Of a stretch of DNA of 64,000 nt, positions 44,324 through 51,924 are shown in pieces. A program made the position numbers and the translations under genes. Numbering within the stretch: position 1 is the stretch's first letter; each line of letters begins with the position of its first letter. Location: NCBI RefSeq assembly GCF_000378205.1, contig NZ_KB899414.1, positions 1 through 64,000 of the forward strand, given 5' to 3'. Source of the DNA: Sediminispirochaeta bajacaliforniensis DSM 16054. Its GTDB lineage: Bacteria > Spirochaetota > Spirochaetia > DSM-16054 > Sediminispirochaetaceae. The notes under the pieces are model-generated. The model made no database searches. It was not told the origin of the DNA and saw only the letters and a list, made by a program, of their open reading frames with translations.

Positions 44324-45295
44324 ATGACGTTATTGGTATGGCTTACAAGTAAGGAAACGGAATGCTGGAACCTTTCGTACAATCAGGAAATACGGCTGAA
44401 GAAAGCGTTACCCCAATGGAAGATCATAGTTGTTCGTGATGCAGACGCCTTCGTTTCCGCATTGCCAAGGGCCGATGCAATAGCTTCATGGCTTTTTCGT
44501 CAGGAGTGGTTTGCCCTTGCTTCGTCGCTTCAACTGTTGAAAACTCCGGCCGCCGGGCTCGATTATTTTGAGATCTCCCCACCTGGACATATAATCTTCG
44601 AAGGAAGCAGATTCCACGGCCTTCTGATGGCGGAAACGGCAATAGGCTACCTCCTGGCTCATGCCAGAGGAATTTGCAGAGCCGAACGGAGCATGAGCAA
44701 GGAGTCCGCACAGGAAAAAAGCTGGCCCCGCTGGGAGCTTGCCGGACAGATGCGGACCTTGAAAGGGAGCAGACTGACAATTCTCGGCTTTGGGGCCATT
44801 GGCAGCGAAGCAGGCCGCAGGGCCTCACTACTCGGCTGTAAGGTCACCGGTATCAAACAAAGACCGATATCGCATCTGCCTGTATGGTTCGGTCCGGAGG
44901 ATCGGCTTTTTGCAACAGAAAAGGAACCTTTGGCATCGCTTTTTCTGCGAATTCTCCCCAGGACCGACCACCTGCTCATCGTTTTGCCGGGAGATAGGAA
45001 GACCGATGCGATCATCGGCAAGAAAGAACTTTCCCTTCTGCCTGATAACGCCGGAATCTATAATATCGGAAGGGGAAACGCCATAGAAGAATCGGCATTG
45101 ATAGACCATTTAGCAAAGCACCCAGCAGCAGAGGCCTTCCTCGATGTATTTGAACGGGAACCACTGCCTGCAGCATCTCCGCTAAGGGCCTGCAACAATG
45201 CCTATCTCATGCCCCACCTCTCGGCCGCAGCGCCCGAATATCTGGATCTATTTATCGACGAGCTGGCGGCGAGATGTCTTGCCCTTGTGTATTGA
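44324..45295 (+). CDS. D-2-hydroxyacid dehydrogenase family protein
   Basis: A 323-residue NAD(P)-binding protein. The Rossmann motif is LGFGAIGSEAGRR near 150; catalytic residues are Arg in YNIGRGNAIEE, Glu in FEREPLP and His in MPHLSAA. The N-terminal half is poorly conserved, and the arrangement resembles GhrA/phosphoglycerate dehydrogenase-like proteins, with no way to name a substrate. GGAGG sits just one base before the ATG. It converges with the HATPase/cNMP gene three bases away. Confidence 0.85.
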   Translation: MTLLVWLTSKETECWNLSYNQEIRLKKALPQWKIIVVRDADAFVSALPRADAIASWLFRQEWFALASSLQLLKTPAAGLDYFEISPPGHIIFEGSRFHGLLMAETAIGYLLAHARGICRAERSMSKESAQEKSWPRWELAGQMRTLKGSRLTILGFGAIGSEAGRRASLLGCKVTGIKQRPISHLPVWFGPEDRLFATEKEPLASLFLRILPRTDHLLIVLPGDRKTDAIIGKKELSLLPDNAGIYNIGRGNAIEESALIDHLAKHPAAEAFLDVFEREPLPAASPLRACNNAYLMPHLSAAAPEYLDLFIDELAARCLALVY

Positions 45296-45297
45296 TT

Positions 45298-46593
45298 TCA
45301 GGCAAGGGCCGTGCGTTCTTCGTTCGAACGGGCAAGCTTCCTGGCAAGTAGTTTTGAAAGGAAAATGCCGTAATAGGGATAGTGCTTCATTACCTCAACA
45401 AAAGACTTTCGGCTGATCTTTACCAGCTTGGCATCCTCATCGGCAATGACGGTTGCACTCCGCCGATTATTCAGCAAAAAGCTCATTTCTCCCATGAATA
45501 TATCCGCTGGAGTCAGGATTCCTACCTGATGTCCCTTGTGATAAACGGAAAAATGGCCGCTGGAGATGTAATAAAGGAAATCCCCCTGCTCTCCCTCGCT
45601 GAATATTTGATCACCCTTACTGGGACATATGACCTCTTCTCCCGAGAACCCTTCCGGGGTCTGACGGCCGTCCCCCTCAGAATGGTAGACCGTAAAGCTC
45701 ACCTCATTTCCTTTGTCATTATAGGAAAGTTCGCTGCAAAATAACTCCGCCATCTTTATTCCACGGCCGTGAAAAGCATAGGGGTCCTGAGATGCAGTCT
45801 TTTGGCGCATCGAAGAAACATCGAAGCCCAGCCCCTCATCCCGGATTACAAACTTCGTCTTTTTCTTGTCGCTTTCCCAGGTAAAGCGTACCCGCTTTTT
45901 GTTGATCTCCGGATCAGTACATTTTTCCATTACCAGGTCGACCACGCTCAGGCCATGCGCCATTCCCGCGCTTTTCTCTTCATAGGTAATGCCGCAGTTG
46001 CCATGCTCAATGGCGTTGACAATCAGTTCGGAAAGGGCAAGCTGTAATCCCATCTTATCCTCGGAATGTAAAAAGCCCATCTGAACCAGGTTGGTAACGG
46101 GAATGCTCGCATAGATAGGGACCGCCAGGGTATCGTTCTCAATAAGGAAAGAACCGCTCATATTCTCAACGAGGCGATTGGATACCTCTTTCTGGAAAAT
46201 AAGTTGCCAGTTCTCAATGATAATGGAGACACATTTTAAGAGATGGCTCCTGATCCTGCTGTAATCAAGCATCACTAAAAGATTGAGGTCCCGAAGTTCT
46301 TCGGCAAGGGCCTTTTCGTCCTGCTTCGAGGAATCGTAAAGCCCGATAATACCGAAGCTGTGGAGCCAGGAATCTCTCCTGACCTGATCCGCAATGGCGG
46401 ATAAACGAATAACCGGATCCCCGCAATTTATCATCACAAGCTCCGGTAAGTCATAATTCAAAGACTCCTGCACCCTATGCTCGGCAGCAATCACACGAAC
46501 CGAGTATCCGAGATTTTTTCCACCTCGACGGAAGGCCCCTCGAACCTTTCCCAGCACCGTCCTGTCGGAGTTCACCAATGCAATGAGTCCCAT
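45298..46593 (-). CDS. Pseudo-receiver, anti-sigma-type HATPase and cyclic-nucleotide-binding fusion
   Basis: A 431-residue cytoplasmic protein with three parts. About 1-125 resemble a receiver that lacks an obvious phosphoacceptor (LVMINCGDP where an Asp is expected). About 160-300 form a GHKL ATPase of RsbW/anti-sigma-kinase type, with LALSELIVNAIEHGN and RDEGLGFD. About 320-425 form a cyclic-nucleotide-binding domain with GEMSFLLNNRRSATV. The sequence suggests a kinase or anti-sigma switch gated by cNMP. ATG 46593 is chosen from GGGGAATAGG before it; the frame to 46671 overlaps a promoter region. No sigma factor or antagonist gene is adjacent. Confidence 0.82.
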   Translation of the reverse strand: MGLIALVNSDRTVLGKVRGAFRRGGKNLGYSVRVIAAEHRVQESLNYDLPELVMINCGDPVIRLSAIADQVRRDSWLHSFGIIGLYDSSKQDEKALAEELRDLNLLVMLDYSRIRSHLLKCVSIIIENWQLIFQKEVSNRLVENMSGSFLIENDTLAVPIYASIPVTNLVQMGFLHSEDKMGLQLALSELIVNAIEHGNCGITYEEKSAGMAHGLSVVDLVMEKCTDPEINKKRVRFTWESDKKKTKFVIRDEGLGFDVSSMRQKTASQDPYAFHGRGIKMAELFCSELSYNDKGNEVSFTVYHSEGDGRQTPEGFSGEEVICPSKGDQIFSEGEQGDFLYYISSGHFSVYHKGHQVGILTPADIFMGEMSFLLNNRRSATVIADEDAKLVKISRKSFVEVMKHYPYYGIFLSKLLARKLARSNEERTALA

Positions 46594-46650
46594 CCTATTC
46601 CCCTTTTTTCGTTTATCCTCTTTATATAGTTGTAATGGGGAAATGATTTC

Positions 46651-46678
46651 TTGACAAGTTACGGGATTCATGTAATAG
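46651..46678 (+). promoter_or_regulatory. Promoter of a structured transcript
   Basis: A perfect TTGACA (46651-46656) is followed 16 bases later by TAATAG (46673-46678). Transcription would start near 46685, before a long hairpin and terminator. Confidence 0.55.
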
Positions 46679-46728
46679 ATTAAGTATCTTTTTACATACT
46701 AAGAAGAAATCTTAGGAAGGAGACGGAT

Positions 46729-46824
46729 ATGGATAAGATGTTTGTTATGTGCCGGCACATTCTCACCGGTCCGACTGTTTTGTTCGTAAACATATCGCCA
46801 TATCCGTGTCTGCAAATCCAGTAA
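46729..46824 (+). CDS. Possible 31-residue peptide inside the structured RNA
   Basis: The frame ATG 46729 to TAA 46822-46824 has AAGGAGA before it but lies wholly within the long hairpin, so its translation would compete with folding. It could be a leader peptide, or simply an accident of the hairpin. It contains three Cys and no clear run of one amino acid. Confidence 0.25.
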   Translation: MDKMFVMCRHILTGPTVLFVNISPYPCLQIQ

Positions 46825-46847
46825 AGAGAACTTCATAAGCACGGTTT

Positions 46848-46880
46848 ACCGCGGTCTGTTACGGACCGCGGTTTTTTTTT
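46848..46880 (+). terminator. Strong intrinsic terminator
   Basis: ACCGCGGTC (46848-46856) pairs with GACCGCGGT (46864-46872) and is followed by nine T. Confidence 0.9.
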
Positions 46881-46911
46881 GCTCCGTTATCGATGTACAA
46901 GGAGGTACACC

Positions 46912-47103
46912 ATGTTTAACGACGGGCTTATGGATCATCTTGCGAAAATCAGACAGCAGGAACTCCTGGCCTCGGCCAGAAGTTCCAGGCCCGCTTCCCG
47001 ACAAGGGAAGGGGGCGTCATTCCCCGGGCCGATCACCAGGGCAATTGCCCTCGGAATGATTACTCTCGGAATCAAACTACTCAGACAAGAAGGCAAGATG
47101 TAA
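46912..47103 (+). CDS. Small protein of unknown function (63 aa)
   Basis: A 63-residue frame with one of the best ribosome-binding sites in the window (AAGGAGGT, five bases before ATG 46912). It has a charged N-terminal helix with Gln/Glu/Arg, a basic Ser/Arg/Gly-rich middle and a hydrophobic helix (about 42-57) near the end that could associate with a membrane. It sits 30 bases after a terminator and is followed by a long hairpin (47114-47145). I do not recognise it. The strong site suggests it is translated. Confidence 0.6.
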   Translation: MFNDGLMDHLAKIRQQELLASARSSRPASRQGKGASFPGPITRAIALGMITLGIKLLRQEGKM

Positions 47104-47113
47104 CACAACGTTG

Positions 47114-47145
47114 GCCCCTGTCCGATTTTGTCACAGGACAGGGGC
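47114..47145. terminator. Long hairpin between the 63-aa gene and asd
   Basis: GCCCCTGTCC (47114-47123) pairs perfectly with GGACAGGGGC (47136-47145). On the plus strand only TTTAT follows, so it is a weak intrinsic terminator; it overlaps the 3' region of the convergent asd gene. Confidence 0.5.
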
Positions 47146-47146
47146 T

Positions 47147-48181
47147 TTATGCATCGTAATAGCGCCTGACAAAGGCTTCGGCATTCTGAATTGATCCGCC
47201 GGCAGCCCCTTTAACCACATTGTTGACCATCAACATAAAACCGATACGGTTCCTTTCCTCTTTAATTCGTCCGGTATACACAACCATCCCCTTGGGATTG
47301 CCGTAAAAGGCATGCTTTGACTGGGGGAAGTTCTCTTGGGGAAGATAGGTAACGGGATGCTTCGGAGAGGATGGTAACGCAGGATCCACCAGGATAAAAT
47401 CTTCCCAGGTATGTAAAACATCCTTAGGGCTCGGATTCGTCTCGAATTCCACCCATACGGACTCTATATGCCCGAACATCACGGGGACTCTAACGCAAAA
47501 GGGAAAAATTCGGGGATCAATCTCAAGAATTTTCTTAAGCTCCTTCACCATCTTCTCTTCTTCCCCACCGATAAAGGGAATAACGTTATCGGTAATATCA
47601 AAGGCGGAAAGTCCCGGATATCCGGCACCGCTTACCGACTGATAGGTACTTACGGTAACCTCTTTGATACCAAATTTGCGGAGAGGAGCAAGGGCAACGG
47701 CAAGTCCCGTGGTACTGCAATTGGCATTGGTAACGACGAAGCCGTTAGAAGGATACCCCTGTCGTTCAATCCATGAAAGCTGCGATAGATTGGCCTCAGG
47801 GATAAGAATGGGTACATCCTCTTGGTAACGCATTGCGCTGGCATTAGAAAAGACAAAAAAGCCGGCGTCCCGTAACTTGGGCTCCCATTCGGAGGCGAGA
47901 TCAGCGGGCATTGCGGAAAAAACGATCTCAATACCTTCTTTTTTCATGAGGTCGATATCCAACTCGTTGAGTTCGAGATTCATCATCGAATGAGGAATTT
48001 CCTGAGGGACAACCCAATGCACCTCATCCCCATATAGATTGCCCTTTCTGGAAGAGGAGGCTGTGATGTGGCAGGTCTCAAACCAAGGGTGGTCCTGAAG
48101 CATCCACATAAAGACCTGGCCCACAGCGCCTGTAGCCCCAAGGACCGCCGTTTTTATTTTTTTTTCGCGCGTAAAATCCAT
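47147..48181 (-). CDS. asd: Aspartate-semialdehyde dehydrogenase
   Basis: A 344-residue NADPH-dependent enzyme making aspartate 4-semialdehyde for lysine, threonine, methionine and cell-wall diaminopimelate or ornithine routes. GATGAVGQ near 16 binds NADP, and the catalytic Cys155 lies in NANCSTTG. It resembles the archaeal/fungal-type Asd group (GFVVTNANCSTTGL, VSGAGYPG). ATG 48181 is chosen from AGGAGG four bases upstream; the frame to 48211 starts before this site. Confidence 0.95.
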   Translation of the reverse strand: MDFTREKKIKTAVLGATGAVGQVFMWMLQDHPWFETCHITASSSRKGNLYGDEVHWVVPQEIPHSMMNLELNELDIDLMKKEGIEIVFSAMPADLASEWEPKLRDAGFFVFSNASAMRYQEDVPILIPEANLSQLSWIERQGYPSNGFVVTNANCSTTGLAVALAPLRKFGIKEVTVSTYQSVSGAGYPGLSAFDITDNVIPFIGGEEEKMVKELKKILEIDPRIFPFCVRVPVMFGHIESVWVEFETNPSPKDVLHTWEDFILVDPALPSSPKHPVTYLPQENFPQSKHAFYGNPKGMVVYTGRIKEERNRIGFMLMVNNVVKGAAGGSIQNAEAFVRRYYDA

Positions 48182-48281
48182 AGAACCTCCTGTTGTCCAA
48201 AAACTTACCATTCAGTTTCATTATCTGAACAACAAATCGGTCCTCTGTCAACCAACAGAAGCCAACAGGAACCAAAAACAC

Positions 48282-48310
48282 TTGCCCTGCCTCAAGAAGA
48301 AACGTATACT
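48282..48310 (+). promoter_or_regulatory. Promoter of the 79-aa gene
   Basis: TTGCCC (48282-48287) and TATACT (48305-48310) are 17 bases apart; transcription would start near 48317, 27 bases before the ATG. Confidence 0.55.
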
Positions 48311-48343
48311 TGCATATACTTATTGCGAATGGGAGGCTTGCAA

Positions 48344-48583
48344 ATGGGAGCTCCGATCTACAACGAACGAGTTAAGGAAAATGGAGAGGCCTACACCTTT
48401 CAGATATTCCGTGATGCAGCAGGGATCCGCGTCATAGTCTTTGACGCCTGCGGTGAAGCCCTTGCATCTTCCGTCCTTGCCGAGGCCAACGATGAGAAAA
48501 TAAAAACGGCAGCAAGGGATTTTTGTGAAAATTATGCTATCGACCGTGAAGACAGAATGAACTATCGCGGCATTGCCTGTTAA
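48344..48583 (+). CDS. Small protein of unknown function (79 aa)
   Basis: A 79-residue soluble protein with GGGAGG seven bases before ATG 48344 and its own promoter. The first half alternates charged and hydrophobic residues as in a small beta-rich domain (AYTFQIFRDAAGIRVIVFDA) and the second half is helical with three Cys in total. It has no recognised family. It is flanked by asd and the mlaD gene, both on the other strand, so it is transcribed alone. Confidence 0.65.
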   Translation: MGAPIYNERVKENGEAYTFQIFRDAAGIRVIVFDACGEALASSVLAEANDEKIKTAARDFCENYAIDREDRMNYRGIAC

Positions 48584-48618
48584 AACGCGGTGATGGATTT
48601 CCGGCAACGGATCTCTTT

Positions 48619-50031
48619 TTAGGGCGAAGGAACGTACTGAATGATCCCTTTAAGATCATTATCAAAGAAGCGAAGTCCTACGCCGAAGTGGTAATCAAAG
48701 TCATCCTGAATCACAAAATCCCTCACCCCTGCAGTCATATACAGCCACCGAAGGGGATTTTCACTTGTGGGGTCGAAGAAGGGGTAGAAGGTTCCCGAAG
48801 CGTCCATTACCGGACCAGCATCCCTGCCCAAACGGTACATCTGGGTAGACAGTTCCACCTGGCGAAGCGGCCGCAGATCAAAACCGATTCCACCGCTGCT
48901 TTCGATAATCCCCCCCCGAATGGCTAATGGACCATACCGGCGAACAAGTTCCGCTGATATGTTTACGTCGGCATCGGAATAATCATCGCTACCCGGTGGA
49001 ACGGTAACCCCGACCCAATATTCTTTAGGCTTTTCTCCGGGGATAAGGCGGAGTTCGGCACGGGTTTCCATTCCCGAGGCCTGCACCATATAGTCACCCT
49101 GCAAGCCAAGCTCAACATTCATCCCCACCGTTGAGTCGACAAAGCCTTCAACATTCTCGGTGATACCGACTATTCGATGATAGAGCTCTTCATCATTTAC
49201 CAATTTTCCGAGATTTCCCTCACCGTCGTCGATCTTTCTGGCAATTGATCGTGTCGATTCCAAAACTGCAGTAAGGGTTTCCGCACTTTTTCTCATCTCT
49301 GCAACGGCCCGCTCCAGATTCCTATCATTTTCGGCCAACATCGTATCCAGCCGCTCGGTAAGACGAGCGGTATGATCGAGGATAGCGGAAATATCGTCGC
49401 TTTCCGCCTCGCTCTGGGAATTTATTCGTTCGGCAACGGCAGCTATATCGGTCATTGCCGAACGAAGGATGAGAAGGTTTTGCTGCACAAGATCTCCCGT
49501 GACCGCCACGGTGCTCTTTGCAGAAACAAGGATGTCGTTCATTTCCGAATAGCCTGAATTGTTCATGAATGTTCGAAACTCCGCAAGGAGCTGCTCCAGT
49601 TCCTCCGCCACCTTCTGGGTTGATTCAAAGGCCTTATTCATCACCGTGGAGCTTTCGACATACCGGACGACCCCATTGGGAGGAATTATTCCCGTATTCA
49701 TATTTCCAGGCACAATGGAAACGATCGAGTTTCCGAGAATCGAGTCCATCTTTTTCACTACCCGGGCATCCTGATAGATGGGAACCTCGGCATTCACCTC
49801 CATGGTGACCTTTGCTTTTCCGTCTTCAAGTACGATCTTCGTAACCTTTCCGATGTTTACCCCGGAAAGGCGGACGAGGCTCTCGGGCAAGAGGCCGCTG
49901 GCATCATCCATATAGGCATGAATCAACTTTGTCTCATCCGCATCAATCGCTTCCACGGTCTGCATGATGTAGACAATAGAAACAGTACCGGTGATAGCAA
50001 CAAAGAGCCCTATTTTCAGGAGTCTCGACAT
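48619..50031 (-). CDS. mlaD: MlaD/MCE-family lipid transport protein
   Basis: A 470-residue protein with one N-terminal transmembrane helix (about 5-23) and then an MCE domain (about 35-115) opening with DDASGLLPESLVRLSGVNIGKV. A long helical region (about 150-290) follows, and the last 160 residues carry beta-rich, aromatic sequence resembling an outer-membrane segment. MCE proteins form rings that carry phospholipid between membranes. The 3' location next to mlaF and mlaE supports the assignment. Its length and tail differ from the 183-residue E. coli MlaD and resemble the larger MCE proteins of other phyla. Confidence 0.88.
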   Translation of the reverse strand: MSRLLKIGLFVAITGTVSIVYIMQTVEAIDADETKLIHAYMDDASGLLPESLVRLSGVNIGKVTKIVLEDGKAKVTMEVNAEVPIYQDARVVKKMDSILGNSIVSIVPGNMNTGIIPPNGVVRYVESSTVMNKAFESTQKVAEELEQLLAEFRTFMNNSGYSEMNDILVSAKSTVAVTGDLVQQNLLILRSAMTDIAAVAERINSQSEAESDDISAILDHTARLTERLDTMLAENDRNLERAVAEMRKSAETLTAVLESTRSIARKIDDGEGNLGKLVNDEELYHRIVGITENVEGFVDSTVGMNVELGLQGDYMVQASGMETRAELRLIPGEKPKEYWVGVTVPPGSDDYSDADVNISAELVRRYGPLAIRGGIIESSGGIGFDLRPLRQVELSTQMYRLGRDAGPVMDASGTFYPFFDPTSENPLRWLYMTAGVRDFVIQDDFDYHFGVGLRFFDNDLKGIIQYVPSP

Positions 50032-50795
50032 TGGTTGTCCTCATAAGCGTCAAAGTTGGTAAAGGAATACTCGAGAAATTTACGCAAAACAGGGTGATTC
50101 GATCGTGCAAGTTCTCCCGGTTTTCCTTTAGCCGCAATCTTTCCATCGGCAAGGAACGCAATGGTATCGGCATAGGCAAACATGCCGGCAATATCATGAC
50201 TGATAACGATACAGGTCATCCCCAACTCCCGGTTAACTCTGCTTATTAACTCATTAATGCTTTCGGACAAAACCGGATCAAGCCCCGTAGTGGGTTCGTC
50301 AAAAAGAAGAATATCGGGTTCGGGCGCCAAGGTGCGGGCGAAACCCACGCGTTTTCGCATACCACCGGAGAGTTCGGCAGGAAACTTTTTTTCAATCCCT
50401 TCAAGATCTACCCAGGAAAGCATCTCCCGTACCCGCTCCCGGATTTTTTTTCGGTCTTTTATTCCCAGCATCTCCCGCAAGGGAAAAGCTATATTCTGTT
50501 CCACGGTCATGGAATCAAAAAGCGCAGCATTCTGAAAAAGATAACCGAATCGCCGCCGGGCCTCTAAGAGCTCTTTTTCTTCCATCGATTCCATAGGTTT
50601 TCCGTCAAGTGCAATGGAACCTTCATCAGCTTGAAGAATTCCGTTGACCGTTTTCAAGAGAACGCTTTTGCCGGTCCCGCTCTGGCCTATAATGGCGGTT
50701 ACTTTCTTTGCTTCAAAATCAAGATCAATACCGTCAAGGACGACATTAGCTCCGAATCGTTTTTTCAGGCCAGAAATATGAATAATTTTAGCCAT
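50016..50795 (-). CDS. mlaF: ABC transporter ATPase of the Mla system
   Basis: A 259-residue ATPase with Walker A GQSGTGKSVLLK near 36, signature LSGGMRKRVGFAR near 141, Walker B DILLFDEPTTGLDP and the switch His in VISHD. It powers lipid transport with MlaE and MlaD. ATG 50795 starts the conserved domain; the frame to 50879 would enter mlaE. It overlaps mlaD by 16 bases and follows mlaE by ten bases. Confidence 0.94.
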   Translation of the reverse strand: MAKIIHISGLKKRFGANVVLDGIDLDFEAKKVTAIIGQSGTGKSVLLKTVNGILQADEGSIALDGKPMESMEEKELLEARRRFGYLFQNAALFDSMTVEQNIAFPLREMLGIKDRKKIRERVREMLSWVDLEGIEKKFPAELSGGMRKRVGFARTLAPEPDILLFDEPTTGLDPVLSESINELISRVNRELGMTCIVISHDIAGMFAYADTIAFLADGKIAAKGKPGELARSNHPVLRKFLEYSFTNFDAYEDNQCRDS

Positions 50796-50805
50796 AAATT
50801 CGCCG

Positions 50806-51567
50806 TCAATAAAGTATTTTAAGCATGATATCGGACATAATATAGTCGGAAACGAGCACCGCGACGGAAGCGGTAACAACAGCCTTTGTCGAAGCTGTCC
50901 CTACCTCCTTGGAACCTCCGCTGGTCGTAAAACCGAAAAAACAACAGATTAGACTCACGAGGGCACCCATTATCGCTGCTTTTATAAAACCGGACCAAAT
51001 ATCGACGGGATCGACAAAGCGATATAGTTGATCAAGATAACCGGCGGGGTCCACCCCCTTCATGTGGATCGAAACAACATAACTGCCCAGCACACCGACC
51101 ACGTTCGATAGAGCCGTAAGAATAGGAAATACAATGATCGATCCTATGATCCTTGGAACCACAAGATATTGAATAGGGTTGACCGACATCGTTTCCATGG
51201 CATCGATTTGCTCGCTTACCCGCATGGTACCTATCTCGGCAGCCATTGCAGAACCGTTTTTCGCCACAAGCATCAGACTGGTAAAAACAGGGGCAAGCTC
51301 TCTGCCCATAGTCATAGCGACGGCCGATCCGACCATGGTCTCCGCGCGAAACATGGCCATAAGATCGGTAACCTGCAATGAAAAAATCATTCCAATGGAA
51401 AGACTGGAAAGAGCGATAATCAGAACCGAATCGACACCAATGTGCTCTGCCTGCTCAAGAACAAGCCCAGGCCTCCATGGACGTCGAAATGTCCAGCGAA
51501 AAGAATCTAAAGCAAAAAGGCAAAAAGAACCGAATTGCTCAAAGGTTCGAACAAGTCTCCGCTCCAT
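50806..51567 (-). CDS. mlaE: ABC transporter permease of the Mla system
   Basis: A 253-residue membrane protein of the MlaE family with about five hydrophobic segments. Landmarks are GMIFSLQVTDLMAMF, VTVG-type GRELAPVFTSLMLVAKNGSAMAAEIGTM near 86-113 and EQIDAMETMSVNPIQYLVVPRI. It forms the inner-membrane channel of an MCE lipid transporter. The three-gene order mlaE-mlaF-mlaD is standard. Confidence 0.95.
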   Translation of the reverse strand: MERRLVRTFEQFGSFCLFALDSFRWTFRRPWRPGLVLEQAEHIGVDSVLIIALSSLSIGMIFSLQVTDLMAMFRAETMVGSAVAMTMGRELAPVFTSLMLVAKNGSAMAAEIGTMRVSEQIDAMETMSVNPIQYLVVPRIIGSIIVFPILTALSNVVGVLGSYVVSIHMKGVDPAGYLDQLYRFVDPVDIWSGFIKAAIMGALVSLICCFFGFTTSGGSKEVGTASTKAVVTASVAVLVSDYIMSDIMLKILY

Positions 51568-51617
51568 GGAGTAAAAATACTACCATCATGTTAGAAAACC
51601 AACAGGTAAATATTAAA

Positions 51618-51842
51618 TCAAGCTATTCCGCTAGCCGCTTTTTCTTCTTCTCCGGCATCAGATAGAAAATAACCGGTTCGAATACAGGTTTCAAACAACT
51701 CTCTACTAAGCATATCGGTGGTTTCCGAGCTCCCCCACTCATCTTCACGGATCATCCGTATCCGATACCCTTCGGAACTTTGGTGGAGAACTTCCACAAA
51801 GGTCTTCTTATTTCCCGTTCCCTTTATTCGATAGCGCTGCAT
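51618..51842 (-). CDS. Small conserved-looking protein of unknown function (74 aa)
   Basis: A 74-residue frame starting at ATG 51842 with AGGAGG seven bases before it. It is predicted to be a small soluble beta-rich domain: [18 protein letters not shown] followed by an acidic region, ending in a Glu-rich tail. It lies 50 bases upstream of mlaE in the same direction and may share its transcript. No known function. Confidence 0.6.
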   Translation of the reverse strand: MQRYRIKGTGNKKTFVEVLHQSSEGYRIRMIREDEWGSSETTDMLSRELFETCIRTGYFLSDAGEEEKAASGIA

Positions 51843-51888
51843 TGGCAATCCTCCTGTTGTATCTATTTTCGGCAGCTATTGCTCGGTC

Positions 51889-51917
51889 TTGACTCCGGGA
51901 ATTCCACTATCGATACT
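51889..51917 (+). promoter_or_regulatory. Promoter of the second chemoreceptor gene, predicted leaderless
   Basis: TTGACT (51889-51894) and GATACT (51912-51917) are 17 bases apart, and the -10 ends seven bases before the ATG. There is no Shine-Dalgarno sequence. Confidence 0.6.
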
Positions 51918-51924
51918 AGATAGC

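Larger units (their letters stand above)
46685..46880 (+). ncRNA. Candidate structured RNA ending in an intrinsic terminator
   Basis: A transcript from the promoter would be about 195 bases. Its core is a long imperfect hairpin: AGACGGATATGG (46721-46732) pairs with CCATATCCGTGTCT (46798-46811, two-base bulge), ATGTTT (46738-46743) with AAACAT (46788-46793), and GCCGG with CCGGT near the tip. The tip also carries the perfect palindrome ATGTGCCGGCACAT (46747-46760). It ends at the terminator below. It could be a stable small RNA or a leader that controls read-through into the 63-aa gene downstream. Confidence 0.5.

Noticed and set aside
46729-46824. 31-aa frame as a confident gene
   Set aside because: It lies inside a stable hairpin that explains the sequence; listed only at low confidence.
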